Notes under the pieces: model-generated
Told to the model about the DNA's origin: nothing
Databases searched by the model: none
What the model saw: the letters and a program-made list of their open reading frames with translations, nothing else
From: Peribacillus sp. ACCC06369
Lineage (GTDB): Bacteria; Bacillota; Bacilli; Bacillales; DSM-1321
Reading direction: 5' to 3'
DNA: 64,000 bases
Assembly: GCF_030348945.1 (NCBI RefSeq)
Contig: NZ_JAUCEN010000002.1
Coordinates: 806,001 to 870,000 of the forward strand
Position numbers and translations under genes: made by a program
In this document: in pieces, positions 18,612 to 27,846 of the stretch
Layout: each line of letters starts with the position of its first letter
Position numbering within the stretch: position 1 is the first letter of the stretch

Positions 18612-19196
18612 ATGACTACCATTCCATATGTAATTGAGCAATCCAGTAAGGGTGAACGCTCATACGATATTTATTCCAGACTTTTAAAGGACCGAATCAT
18701 CATGATTGGGGAAGAGGTCACCGATCATTTAGCCAATAGTGTGGTTGCTCAATTGTTATTCTTGGCAGCAGATGCACCTGATAAAGAAATTACCATCTTC
18801 ATAAATAGTCCAGGGGGATCGACTAGTGCCGGTTTCGCCATTTATGATACGATGCAATATATTAAGCCTGATATCCGAACTGTATGTACGGGGATGGCTG
18901 CATCATTCGGTGCCATGCTTTTATTGGCAGGTACCAAAGGAAAAAGGTGCGCATTGCCAAATAGTGAGATCATGCTTCATCAACCGCTTGGTGGGGCAAG
19001 GGGGCAAGCCACGGAAATTGAAATTTCTGCCCGAAGGATTTTGAAGCTAAAGGATCATATCAATCAGATCATCTCGGAAAGAACTGGGCAGCCTATCGAA
19101 AAGGTGGCGAAGGATACAGATCGTGATTACTTCTTAAGCGCAAGTGAGGCGAAGGAATACGGTATAATCGATGAAATAATCCTTCAGGTTAATTAA
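18612..19196 (+). CDS. clpP: ATP-dependent Clp protease proteolytic subunit
   Basis: Serine peptidase of the Clp machine, forming a 14-mer chamber that degrades proteins delivered by ClpX/ClpC. Length 194, as usual. The catalytic triad is Ser98 ('[10 protein letters not shown]'), His123 ('MLHQPLGG') and Asp172 ('DTDRDYFLS'), with 'INSPGGS' before it. ATG 18612 follows TAGGAGGA. It forms an apparent operon with the sigma factor upstream, which is not the context of the housekeeping clpP of Bacillus. It is therefore probably a second ClpP, specialised or stress-linked. A copy elsewhere in the genome is expected but not visible here. Confidence 0.93.
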   Translation: MTTIPYVIEQSSKGERSYDIYSRLLKDRIIMIGEEVTDHLANSVVAQLLFLAADAPDKEITIFINSPGGSTSAGFAIYDTMQYIKPDIRTVCTGMAASFGAMLLLAGTKGKRCALPNSEIMLHQPLGGARGQATEIEISARRILKLKDHINQIISERTGQPIEKVAKDTDRDYFLSASEAKEYGIIDEIILQVN

Positions 19197-19246
19197 CTGG
19201 ATTAAAGCGTCATCCAAAAGCAAAAAATAAGCTAAATGAAAACGAA

Positions 19247-19287
19247 AAGAAACTATCGATATTAGTATATCGGCAGTTTCTTTTTTT
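19247..19287 (+). terminator. Terminator after clpP
   Basis: GAAACT-A-TCGATAT ... ATATCG-G-CAGTTTC followed by T7. Confidence 0.8.
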
Positions 19288-19311
19288 ACCCTCTTTCATG
19301 ATAATTCAACA

Positions 19312-20268
19312 TTACTCCATATATTTATCCACAAAACCCCATACTTTGTTCCAATACTTTTCCGGATCCACTAGTTCAGCTTCACCATGCCCGGCCCCCG
19401 GTATTATCAATTTATCTTTGTCTACGTTCGCTGCATTGTATACGTCATCCAGCATGGAATAAGGGACGAATGTATCATCTTCCCCATGGATGAATAACAT
19501 TGGTGTTTTACTTTTGAGCACTTGTTTGACAGCTGATGCTTCATTTAAATCATAGCCTGCACGGAGCTGGGTCACTGTGTTGGCTGCATTCATTACTGGG
19601 AATTTTGGCAATCCAAACAAATCATCAAGTTGATAGGTGAATACGTCCATTACCGATGAATAACCGCAATCCTCTACAATAACTTTAACATTGGTAGGCA
19701 GCTTTTCCCCAGAGGTCATCATGACGGTTGCCCCTCCCATGGATATCCCGAATAATGCAATGTCTGCCTGTGGATCTTTGTCGGTAATTTGCTTGATCCA
19801 TAAAAGCATATCTTTCCGATCGTCCCAGCCCATTCCAATGTATTCTCCTTCGCTTTTTCCATGTCCACGAAGATCAGGTGCCAACACATTGTATCCATTT
19901 TCGTGAAAATTGCGTATCAACCGAATCATTTGTGTATTATTGCCGGTATAACCGTGAACGACAATAGCCCATTTATGGTCTTGGTTATTATTTTCATAAA
20001 GTTTAGCACTTAGTTTTAGTTGGTCTGAAGAAACAATGCCCATCTCATCCGGTTGATGCTCTTTGGAAAATTCCGCATCAGCCAATTTACTGGATTCAGC
20101 GACTTCAACAGAAACGGCTTCAGATTGGGCAAGATGGGGGTTATTGCTTAAAAAGTCTTTTTCCTTATTCGGGTTTAAGGCGATATTGTAAAAAAAGTTT
20201 CCTGCCACTCCATATGTAACGACTAGAATTACAAGAATACTTGTCGCAGCGATACTGAATTTCTTCAC
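19312..20268 (-). CDS. Alpha/beta hydrolase, membrane-anchored (YqkD-like)
   Basis: A 318-residue alpha/beta-hydrolase that begins with an N-terminal signal/anchor helix (about residues 4-22), so the catalytic domain is probably outside the membrane. Nucleophile elbow 'LFGISMGGAT', acid in 'IHGEDDTFVP', histidine in 'PGAGHGEAE', oxyanion region 'VVHGYTGN'. The family (COG1073, B. subtilis YqkD) has no firm substrate; an esterase or peptidase role is likely. Transcribed towards clpP, ending near the shared terminator. Confidence 0.88.
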   Translation of the reverse strand: MKKFSIAATSILVILVVTYGVAGNFFYNIALNPNKEKDFLSNNPHLAQSEAVSVEVAESSKLADAEFSKEHQPDEMGIVSSDQLKLSAKLYENNNQDHKWAIVVHGYTGNNTQMIRLIRNFHENGYNVLAPDLRGHGKSEGEYIGMGWDDRKDMLLWIKQITDKDPQADIALFGISMGGATVMMTSGEKLPTNVKVIVEDCGYSSVMDVFTYQLDDLFGLPKFPVMNAANTVTQLRAGYDLNEASAVKQVLKSKTPMLFIHGEDDTFVPYSMLDDVYNAANVDKDKLIIPGAGHGEAELVDPEKYWNKVWGFVDKYME

Positions 20269-20469
20269 TCAAGACCCTCCAAAAAACGAACCATTATTTT
20301 TTAATAGTACAATATTTTGAGGTGATTGTGAAAATCCGAAACTACAAAAATTGTTTTGAATATGGATGAGCCGGAGGAATTTGAACATATTCCTTTTCTG
20401 GATAGTCCATCCAGTTAGTATGTTAAAATAAGTATTATCTAACATAACAATATCTTGGGGGAAGTCTTT

Positions 20470-20880
20470 ATGAAAAAAAGCAAAAGGTTTTACTTATAAG
20501 TGGAATCTCTGTTGTTGCATTATCCGGGTTAGGAATTGCTTCCTTTAAAACATGGAAAACGCAAATGAGTACGAAAAAGCCCAGCTAGTAATCGAAGCAA
20601 GGGAAACCAAGGATCAAATTGAAAGGGAAAGAGAGGATGTAAAAATCAAAGCCCAAAGGGAAGCAAAAGCTAAAGCGGATGAGCTTGAAGCGAAAACAGC
20701 GATATATGATGGGATTGAGTTTGAGACAGGACTTGATGAAGAATCGACCGAAATGGAAGTCATGGATGTCATGCATAAAATGACTCATCAAAAGGTTCGA
20801 TCGCAAGATAAATGGGGAGCTATACCAATGTCCCCTAAGATTATTGAAGAAGTTTATTATATAATCAATACAAGTGATTG
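20470..20880 (+). pseudogene. Broken DUF6241-like gene
   Basis: Starts at ATG 20470 behind TGGGGGAAG, but needs two frame changes to read through: the membrane helix ('LLISGISVVALSGLGIAS') is in one frame and the rest ('ANEYEKAQLVIEARE' onward) in another. The domain 'VMHKMTHQKVRSQDKWG' matches the intact protein at 8557-9084. The gene is cut after 'EEVYYIIN' and runs straight into an ABC-permease remnant, so a deletion joined the two. Confidence 0.75.
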
Positions 20881-21302
20881 TGGTTCGGATTTGGTGAACT
20901 ATCAAAAGTGCTGCTTATTGCATTAGGTGCTTTTTTTCCACTATATTTACAAACATTTTTGGGCCTTCGGAATGTGGATAAAAAACTATACGATGTTGCC
21001 CGAATCTTAGAGTTCAACCGTCTGGAACAAATAACGAAGCTCATGATTCCGGCAGCTTTACCAAATATATTACTTGGTATCCGTTTAGCCTTAAGTGCTG
21101 CTTGGATGTGCTTGGTCGTCGCTGAATTGCTGGGCGCCGATAGAGGGGTGGGCTTCATGATCCAGGATGCCGTTCATTCATGCAAACAGACGTCGTATTC
21201 GTAGGCATCATCCTTTTTGCCCTCGCTGGTAAAATCTCCGACTCGTTTGTCCGCTTTTTAGAAAACCATTTGCTGAAATGGCAAGATAGTTTTAAAGCCT
21301 AA
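20878..21302 (+). pseudogene. SsuC-like ABC permease remnant
   Basis: C-terminal half of an aliphatic-sulfonate/taurine-type ABC transporter permease: 'LLIALGAFFPLYLQTFLG', then 'PAALPNILLGIRLALS' and 'VVAELLGADRGVGFMI'. A frameshift near 21175 separates the last part, which continues as 'QTDVVFVGIILFALAGK' to 'WQDSFKA'. The front half is missing. It is followed by a terminator (GGATGACC..GGTCATCC, 21305-21345). A complete ssu operon probably once stood here. Confidence 0.8.
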
Positions 21303-21362
21303 TTGAAAAGGATGACCGCCCGTTGATGGAAGGTCATCCTTTTTCTTGTTTGAAAGGTGTTT

Positions 21363-22589
21363 TTATACTATTTCTTTAAATAAGGGCAAATAAATGGTGA
21401 AAGATGTTCCCTTGTTCAATTCGCTTTGCACCACGATTTTCCCTTTGTATTTTTGAACGATGGAATAACAAACGGTCAGGCCGATACCAGTTCCCTTATC
21501 CTTAAGCGAATAAAATGGAGTGCCGAGTATTGCAAGCTGGTCTTTGGAAAGACCTATTCCTGTATCCGTTATTCGTATTTTTGCCATAGTGCGTTCCTGC
21601 TCTGTTTCCACCTTGATGAATCCAGGATTGTTCATTGACTCAATTCCATTTTTCATGATATTGACCAGTATCTGCTTAAGCTCGATGGGATTCATATTAA
21701 TATGTAGGTTGTCACGGAAATCCAGGATAAAGCCTATGTTGCGATTATTGGCGAAACTGGTTAATAGATCGGAAATCTTTTGGATTTCATAATTTAAAGG
21801 AATGACCTGTATATTATCCGTTTGCGGTTTTGCCAAAGACAAATAGTCATTGATAATCACTTGTGTATATTCAAGTTCTGTAAGCATGGTCTGTACATAA
21901 AATTTTTCCGTTTCATTCAGTTCCTTCTCTTGATCTAATAACTGGGCAAACCCTTTTACGACTGTAATGGGATTCCGTATCTCATGTGCAATGGTGGCAG
22001 CGAGCTGTCCGACTGAGTTCAATTGCTTGGCCTGCTGAATTTCCTTATGGAATGCATTAGTGGATTCCATCCTATTATTGGTTCCAATGAATACGAATAC
22101 CAATATGATTTGTATAGCGATGAAATTAAGCGTATTGCCGAAACTATCCAAAGCGACATATTCATAAGTGTATTGAAGGTCCGTTTGCGAAATGGTCAAG
22201 ATGGAAGCAGGACCTAATATGATATTTAAAGTGGAGACAATATAAAATCCAATTTTATCAAAGAGAAAAATGGGAATCAAGGGTGCTATAGCAAATAAAG
22301 CCAGCATAATTGCAGTGTCTGGGAATATCCAAAATTTGCCATATAAATAAACAGTAATTAAGAAAATGAATAGGGTTTTATAGAAATTGACTTCTGTTTT
22401 TAAGAAAAATAACAGAGAAATTATCATCCCCGATATTAAAATGACCTGTAATGTCATCTCGTAAGGATTATCTTTCCAACTTATAGGTGATACAGAAATC
22501 CCCACCAAAAGTAAAAAAGATATCATTGCCATGAATGCCTTCAGGATAAATCGGTGTTTGTTTTGATAATATTGATAATTTTTTAACAT
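21363..22589 (-). CDS. Sensor histidine kinase, orphan
   Basis: Membrane histidine kinase of 408 residues. Six hydrophobic segments between about residues 15 and 170 form the sensor. They are followed by HisKA with phospho-acceptor His202 ('AHEIRNPITVVKGF') and HATPase_c with an N box ('LVNIMKNGIESM') and G boxes ('DTGIGLSKDQ', 'KGTGIGLTVC'). No PAS domain. AAGGGGA precedes ATG at 22589. No response regulator is adjacent. Orphan kinases of this build (KinB-like) often feed the sporulation phosphorelay, so that is a reasonable guess, not shown. Confidence 0.88.
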   Translation of the reverse strand: MLKNYQYYQNKHRFILKAFMAMISFLLLVGISVSPISWKDNPYEMTLQVILISGMIISLLFFLKTEVNFYKTLFIFLITVYLYGKFWIFPDTAIMLALFAIAPLIPIFLFDKIGFYIVSTLNIILGPASILTISQTDLQYTYEYVALDSFGNTLNFIAIQIILVFVFIGTNNRMESTNAFHKEIQQAKQLNSVGQLAATIAHEIRNPITVVKGFAQLLDQEKELNETEKFYVQTMLTELEYTQVIINDYLSLAKPQTDNIQVIPLNYEIQKISDLLTSFANNRNIGFILDFRDNLHINMNPIELKQILVNIMKNGIESMNNPGFIKVETEQERTMAKIRITDTGIGLSKDQLAILGTPFYSLKDKGTGIGLTVCYSIVQKYKGKIVVQSELNKGTSFTIYLPLFKEIV

Positions 22590-23032
22590 AATTCCCCTTA
22601 ATATTAATATTCTGTTTGCTTAATAGTAATATGATACTAGTTTTTTGTAAATCAGAAAAAGATAGATTTTGTCATCGATAGTCTCTCTTTCTATTTCTAA
22701 AAAGGGCTGTTCTCTACGAATGGTTCAGTTGGAATTTGAGAAAATCCTTTCAAAAAGTCTTCACCCTGGTTAGGCTAGGGCTCTCAGCTTCATATTTGCT
22801 TTTAAAGGTGTTTTGTTTTTTTCTATATGAATTAAACTTAAGGACAACTATAAAAGCGTATAGAAGTGGATTCTAAAGGCCGTCAAATGTACCAGTAATA
22901 CCAACTCTGCCCAGGCCCTCTTGGTATGTCAACATTGACACACATGATCTCATATCTGGAATTTGTAAGCTATAGATTTAGTTTATTATGGATTTGGAAA
23001 ACTATTAAATTGTAGAGAAAGGATGATGGATT
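22590..23032. other. Gap without supported gene
   Basis: 443 bases of mixed sequence between the kinase and the next gene. The only structure seen is a weak hairpin ATACCAA/TTGGTAT (22899-22927). The promoter for the kinase probably lies in 22600-22640. Confidence 0.5.
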
Positions 23033-23281
23033 ATGAAACTAGCCAAGTTTATGTTCATTTTAACTGCACTTGTACTGATCATTAGTTCTATTGGTCCAAG
23101 TTCTGCGAAATCTAAGTCGACTCATGACATAAATAAAGAAATTACAGATGTAACATCACTTGAAAATGCAGAAGAAACTTCCTTCGATAATCTTGAGGAT
23201 GTTAAAATTACAAAAAAAACTGAAAAATTGGCATCTGAAATTGAATTGGATAATTATTATTATCTAATGAATTCGATTTAG
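23033..23281 (+). CDS. Small secreted protein (82 aa), possibly truncated
   Basis: ATG 23033 follows GAGAAAGGATGATGG. The product starts with a signal peptide (about residues 1-25, 'MFILTALVLIISSIGPSSA') and continues acidic and polar. The frame after its TAG is protein-like for a further 20 codons ('NPSEMTSEEKAEK'), so it may be the front of a longer decayed secreted protein. No family recognised. Confidence 0.45.
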   Translation: MKLAKFMFILTALVLIISSIGPSSAKSKSTHDINKEITDVTSLENAEETSFDNLEDVKITKKTEKLASEIELDNYYYLMNSI

Positions 23282-23443
23282 AATAAGTCGCTAATAATCA
23301 ATCCTTCCGAAATGACTAGTGAAGAAAAAGCAGAAAAAACTATGATTCTGAATCCAATTCTTTTTTTGAGGATTCTGCTTCAATATCCACAAACTCAAAA
23401 TTGATAGCTTTGGCGTTCAAACAGCGAAGTAAGGAGTTTAGTA

Positions 23444-23716
23444 ATGAAGAGAATGTGGAAATATTTAGTAATAGGTATATAGGTTACTGTTTTTTCTACT
23501 ATTTCAATATCTACATGCCAAGAAACTTTTTATATTTTCTTATTGGATTACCAGTATCCATGTTTAGCACATTTTTTATTTATAACTTTTTCAGTAAAAG
23601 AGGCTTTTAGTGGGTTCCTACTCCGACTCTCTTCACGGGACTTTCTTGTATCAACTAGAGTGAAGAAAATGCATGATGGGGAGACGAATGCTTTTTGGTT
23701 AGGTACAACAAACTAA
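23444..23716 (+). pseudogene. Lipoprotein-like frame with an in-frame stop
   Basis: ATG 23444 behind AAGGAG, reading 'MKRMWKYLVIGI', then TAG at 23480, then 'VTVFSTISISTC' and about 76 more codons to TAA 23716. The front looks like a lipoprotein signal, so it may be a gene with one nonsense mutation. A different frame of the same stretch (23401-23610) is also open but lacks a ribosome site. Low certainty. Confidence 0.3.
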
Positions 23717-23854
23717 ATGAATGCTCTGTGGGTAATTTATTAGATAGGTTATTTTACCCAATTAAACCAATTTATTATTTCTTTACACTATATTTGCTGT
23801 AGATTCACATTCCCCTTCTAAAATGATGGTAACAATAGGAGGGAGAGAGGGAAA

Positions 23855-24775
23855 ATGAAAACGAATATAAAGAAATTCGGTTTATGTATGATGAGTGCGG
23901 CCTTTATATTGCAGGCTACTTCTATGGGGGCTTCAGCAGCAAATGAAAATCATTCGAATTCATCTATTTATGAGAAGAAAATCGTGAATGTCGCACATCG
24001 CGGAGCTTCCGGTTATGCACCTGAACATACCATTCCCGCTTATCAATTGGGAGAACAAATGGAAGGCGACTACATAGAAATCGATCTTCAGATGACCAAG
24101 GATGGAAGATTGATAGCGATGCATGATGAAAAGGTTGATCGTACAACGAATGGTACAGGTCTGGTGAAGGATTTAACTCTGGCAGAAGTCAAAAAACTGG
24201 ATGCCGGTACATGGTTCAATGAAAAATATCCGCAATTGGCAAAAAAGAAATATGAAGGGTTAACGGTACCCACTCTTGAAGAAGTCTTTAAGAAATTCGG
24301 CAGGCAGGCCAATTACTACATTGAAACAAAGTCCCCTGATGTATATCCAGGAATGGAAGAAGAACTTCTGAAGGTTTTGAAAGATTATAAAATGGTAGAT
24401 TCAAAGGGCCGTACCAAAAATGTACTTATACAATCGTTCAGTCAAGAAAGCCTTTTGAAGGTTCATGACATGAATCCAAAGTTACCGCTTGTGCAACTTT
24501 TTTCTTATAAGAACCAAGCAACCATTTCTGATGAAGAATTGGAATCGATTAAGGAATATGCCATTGGAGTTGGCCCGAACTTCAGTAAGGTTGACGGACA
24601 ATATGTGAAGATGGTTCGAGACCATGGCCTTCAATTCCATCCATATACAGTAAATGAAAGAGCGGACATGAAAAAGGCTCTGGAATGGGGTGCAACGGGG
24701 CTGTTTACGAATTATCCCGATGTATTTAACGAGGTACTAAGAGAGTATAAGCACAATAACAATGGGAATTTATAA
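23855..24775 (+). CDS. glpQ: Glycerophosphodiester phosphodiesterase, secreted
   Basis: Secreted GDPD that cleaves glycerophosphodiesters, and probably wall teichoic acid polymer ends, to glycerol-3-phosphate. Length 306 with a signal peptide (about residues 1-29, cleavage after 'GASA'). The TIM-barrel signatures are all present: 'VAHRGASGYAPEHT', 'EIDLQMTKDG', 'MHDEKVDRTTNG', 'IETKSP' and 'FTNYPD'. It is close to B. subtilis GlpQ as I remember it. RBS AGGAGGGAG. B. subtilis glpQ is phosphate-starvation controlled; no clear Pho box was found here. Confidence 0.93.
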   Translation: MKTNIKKFGLCMMSAAFILQATSMGASAANENHSNSSIYEKKIVNVAHRGASGYAPEHTIPAYQLGEQMEGDYIEIDLQMTKDGRLIAMHDEKVDRTTNGTGLVKDLTLAEVKKLDAGTWFNEKYPQLAKKKYEGLTVPTLEEVFKKFGRQANYYIETKSPDVYPGMEEELLKVLKDYKMVDSKGRTKNVLIQSFSQESLLKVHDMNPKLPLVQLFSYKNQATISDEELESIKEYAIGVGPNFSKVDGQYVKMVRDHGLQFHPYTVNERADMKKALEWGATGLFTNYPDVFNEVLREYKHNNNGNL

Positions 24776-24801
24776 GTTTACTAAATAGGTGTTTCATAGG
24801 T

Positions 24802-24829
24802 GAGTCCCGGTTTTCCGGGGCTTTTTTTG
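24802..24829 (+). terminator. Terminator after glpQ
   Basis: GTCCCGG-TTTT-CCGGGGC followed by T7. Confidence 0.85.
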
Positions 24830-24950
24830 TATGATCCGGATTCAACTTAAGAAGGTTATTTATTTCTTGGGAAAATCAGGTGTTGCTAGGCTTAGTAGTC
24901 TTTTTTGGCGGGTATATCAATTGTATTAAGAATATTTTAGGAGGTTGATT

Positions 24951-26090
24951 ATGAAGGCTGTAACTTTCCAAGGTGCAAAAGATATTCAGGTAAAACAAGT
25001 TGAAGATCCGAAACTTCAGCAAAAGGATGATATCATCGTCCGAGTGACTTCAACGGCGATTTGCGGGTCCGATCTCCATATATATCAGGGCGCTTTGCCT
25101 ACGCATAAAGATTATGTCATTGGTCATGAACCGATGGGAATCGTTGAAGAAGTGGGTCCGGAAGTATCGAAAGTGAAAAAAGGGGACAGGGTTGTCCTGC
25201 CTTTCAACATTTCTTGTGGACATTGTTATTATTGTGAACATGATATGGAGAGTCAATGTGACAATTCCAACCCCAATGAAGCGGTGGATACTGGAGGATA
25301 CTTTGGTTTTACGGAACGATATGGGAACTATCCAGGAGGACAGGCGGAATATTTAAGGGTCCCTTATGGGAACTTCATGCCGTTTGTCATCCCAGAGTCA
25401 TGTGAACTTGAAGATGAGGCGCTTCTGTTCATGTCCGATGTGCTGCCAACCGCTTATTGGAGTGTAGAGAACGCAGGCGTCAAGAAAGATGATACGGTAG
25501 CGGTACTGGGCTGTGGGCCAATTGGCTTGATGGCCCAGAAGTTCGCTTGGATGAAGGGCGCAAAAAGGGTCATTGCCATCGACAATCTTCCTTATCGGCT
25601 CAATAAGGCAAAACAGATGAATCAGGTTGAAGCGTATAACTTCGATGAGTATAACGATATGGGCGGCTATATTAAGGAAATCACTTCAGGCGGGGCGGAT
25701 GTCATCATTGATTGTGTGGGAATGGATGGCAAGAAATCGAAGATTGAGGCGATTGAGCAAAAGTTGAAACTTCAGGGTGGAACGTTAAGTGCGATCGAAA
25801 TTGCCATTAACGCCGTGCGTAAATTCGGCACGATCCAACTGACTGGCGTATATGGGTCCAAATATAATATGTTCCCGTTAGGCAATTTATTTGAAAGGAA
25901 CATTAATATAAAAATGGGACAAGCACCGGTCATACACTATATGCCAAAGCTTTTTGATAAAATCACAGCTGGAGATTTCGACCCGACGGAAATCATATCC
26001 CATAGAGTTCCTCTCGAAAAAGCGAGTGAAGCATATCAAATCTTTAATGATCACGAAGATGAATGTATTAAAGTGGTGCTAAAGCCATAA
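24951..26090 (+). CDS. Zinc-dependent alcohol dehydrogenase
   Basis: NAD-dependent medium-chain dehydrogenase, 379 residues from ATG 24951, which follows TAGGAGGTTG (an in-frame ATG six bases earlier is too close to it). Catalytic zinc ligands: Cys in 'ICGSDLH', His in 'VIGHEPMG'. Structural zinc: four cysteines in 'SCGHCYYCEHDMESQC'. Rossmann motif 'VLGCGPIGLM'. The long loop after the zinc site is typical of the formaldehyde-dehydrogenase-like subgroup (B. subtilis AdhB is similar). Likely role: detoxifying aldehydes or alcohols. Stands alone between terminators. Confidence 0.88.
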   Translation: MKAVTFQGAKDIQVKQVEDPKLQQKDDIIVRVTSTAICGSDLHIYQGALPTHKDYVIGHEPMGIVEEVGPEVSKVKKGDRVVLPFNISCGHCYYCEHDMESQCDNSNPNEAVDTGGYFGFTERYGNYPGGQAEYLRVPYGNFMPFVIPESCELEDEALLFMSDVLPTAYWSVENAGVKKDDTVAVLGCGPIGLMAQKFAWMKGAKRVIAIDNLPYRLNKAKQMNQVEAYNFDEYNDMGGYIKEITSGGADVIIDCVGMDGKKSKIEAIEQKLKLQGGTLSAIEIAINAVRKFGTIQLTGVYGSKYNMFPLGNLFERNINIKMGQAPVIHYMPKLFDKITAGDFDPTEIISHRVPLEKASEAYQIFNDHEDECIKVVLKP

Positions 26091-26103
26091 TAAGAAGTTG
26101 GCG

Positions 26104-26138
26104 AAATCCAATGCATGGAGCTGCATTGGATTTCTTTG
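26104..26138 (+). terminator. Terminator after alcohol dehydrogenase
   Basis: AAATCCAATGCA-TGGAGC-TGCATTGGATTT, a perfect 12-bp stem, followed by CTTTG. Confidence 0.75.
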
Positions 26139-26273
26139 TTAGGTTCGTATAGGAAAAAGAAGCGTTGGCATTCAAAACGAACTACGATGCCAAGTGATCT
26201 TGAATAAGGGTTTTTGGTAAGGAAATGTAGGATTTATATTATATAATGATAGTGACAAAAGGAGGATGTTCAG

Positions 26274-26726
26274 ATGGTATATAATTCGGCAGCGGAACTT
26301 TGTGAAGGGTTTGGGTATCCGCCCGTTTACGTTAAAATGACAATAGAGATCATAGATAAGAGATTGGGACCTGTAAAGGCGGAAGCAGAGATTGACATCA
26401 AGCCTGTTAAGTCAAAGGAATATCTAGAAGTATTGGTGGAAGAACTTGAATCGGAGCATATCTTTGCTGAAGAAAATGGCAGTATCTATGGCAGCTTCGG
26501 CATCGATCAAAGCATCCAGATTTATGATGAAGTCCTGACTACCATACCATTCGATGAGTTAATAGAAAATGAAAATTGGAAAGAGACAGTGGAGGAATCC
26601 ATCACTGTGGATAAGCTAAAGGAACAATTGGGAAAATCCCTCAATGATTATCAATTCAGTGATTTAAGCGGGAAATATAAATTCAGGAAGAGATGTACGA
26701 TAACAGAACTTCAATTCATAGGGTAA
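26274..26726 (+). CDS. Hypothetical protein (150 aa)
   Basis: ATG 26274 behind AAAGGAGGATGTTCAG. The product is soluble and acidic, alternating beta strands and helices ('VKMTIEIIDKRLGPVKAEAE', 'ENGSIYGSFGIDQSIQIYDE'), without signal peptide or cysteine clusters. No family is recognised. A hairpin with T8 (26735-26764) ends it, so it is a single-gene unit. Confidence 0.65.
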   Translation: MVYNSAAELCEGFGYPPVYVKMTIEIIDKRLGPVKAEAEIDIKPVKSKEYLEVLVEELESEHIFAEENGSIYGSFGIDQSIQIYDEVLTTIPFDELIENENWKETVEESITVDKLKEQLGKSLNDYQFSDLSGKYKFRKRCTITELQFIG

Positions 26727-26734
26727 CGACATAT

Positions 26735-26764
26735 GGAGAAGGCAAAATGCTTTCTCTTTTTTTT
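26735..26764 (+). terminator. Terminator
   Basis: GAGAA-G-GCA-AAA-TGC-T-TTCTC followed by T8. Between it and 27129 there is a decayed-looking frame ('ACDGTTSAGPFSAV', about 26905-27070) without start; no supported gene. Confidence 0.7.
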
Positions 26765-27129
26765 GATAATTTCAGATAGAGTCTGGCCATGAAATTTTTC
26801 CCTTTAATAATTGCTACTACTTCTGTAACATCTTCCATGATCTCGTTAGGGAAAGTCGTTTCTTGTATTTTTACGTTTGTTGGTTAAAGTGAAGAAAGGG
26901 TATTAAAAAAGCATAGGGATAAACGCTTGGTTATAGCATGTGACGGGACCACTTCTGCAGGACCATTTTCAGCAGTGACCCAATCTGTAAGATTGTTAAA
27001 AACACATACTCGCAAGTGCAATTCAGTAAGGTTTTTAATGGTTTTCATATACCTGTTTTTGTATAATTTTACATAACTATTGAAAAGCCAAAAAGAAACT
27101 TATATTTAAAAAGATAAAAAGGAGAATAT

Positions 27130-27663
27130 ATGAAAATTGGTTTGGTACGGCATTTTAAGGTGGCACATGAATTTCCTACTGGGAAATCTGTGACGGCGGA
27201 TGATATGAAGCAATGGTTTGAGGACTATGATGCAGCGGATATTATTTATGGAACGACTTTATTTGGCATGGAGGAATGGCAGGAATGTTATTGCAGTGAT
27301 ATGTCGAGAGCTGTCAAGACAGCGGAACATATCTATCCAGGTAAGGTTCATCGAATGGAGGAGCTGCGGGAAATACCTTCTCCCCCTCTTAAAGGAAAAG
27401 TGAAGCTGCCGTTCATCCTATGGGCCATCTGGATTCGATGCTGCTCGATGTTCAACAGGCAGACAAGGGCGGAAATTAAGATCGCTGAACAAAGGATCAA
27501 TAAGGTATTGGATGAAATCTTTACAAAGGGGGATAGGGATGTTCTGATCGTGAGTCATGCCGCCCTCATGATATATATGAGAAAAGAGCTGATCCGACGG
27601 GGGTTCACCGGTCCAAAATTCAAGATTGCAAGTAATGGAAAGCTGTATGTATTCGAAAGATGA
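27130..27663 (+). CDS. Histidine phosphatase family protein
   Basis: A 177-residue phosphoglycerate-mutase-like phosphatase. The N-terminal catalytic motif is 'IGLVRHFKVAH', with His and Arg kept but Phe where Gly is usual in 'RHG'. The second histidine is in 'LIVSHAALMIYM' and the 'SDMSRAVKTAEHI' arm lies between. It probably acts on small phosphorylated metabolites; the substrate cannot be told. RBS AAAAGGAGAATAT before ATG 27130. Single gene. Confidence 0.82.
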   Translation: MKIGLVRHFKVAHEFPTGKSVTADDMKQWFEDYDAADIIYGTTLFGMEEWQECYCSDMSRAVKTAEHIYPGKVHRMEELREIPSPPLKGKVKLPFILWAIWIRCCSMFNRQTRAEIKIAEQRINKVLDEIFTKGDRDVLIVSHAALMIYMRKELIRRGFTGPKFKIASNGKLYVFER

Positions 27664-27846
27664 TAAGTGAAGAAATATAGGGTTTTCCATCAGAGAAGGT
27701 AAGTCTGATGTCCATCGTACATTTTGCTGATTTTAAGAAAGATGCAGGGATTTTCTGAATAATTATTCTTTTTCCATTGGTTGTGGTTTATTATTGTAAT
27801 AGTGTAATTTTTACGATTTCAATAATAGGGAAAGAGGGTGGACATT

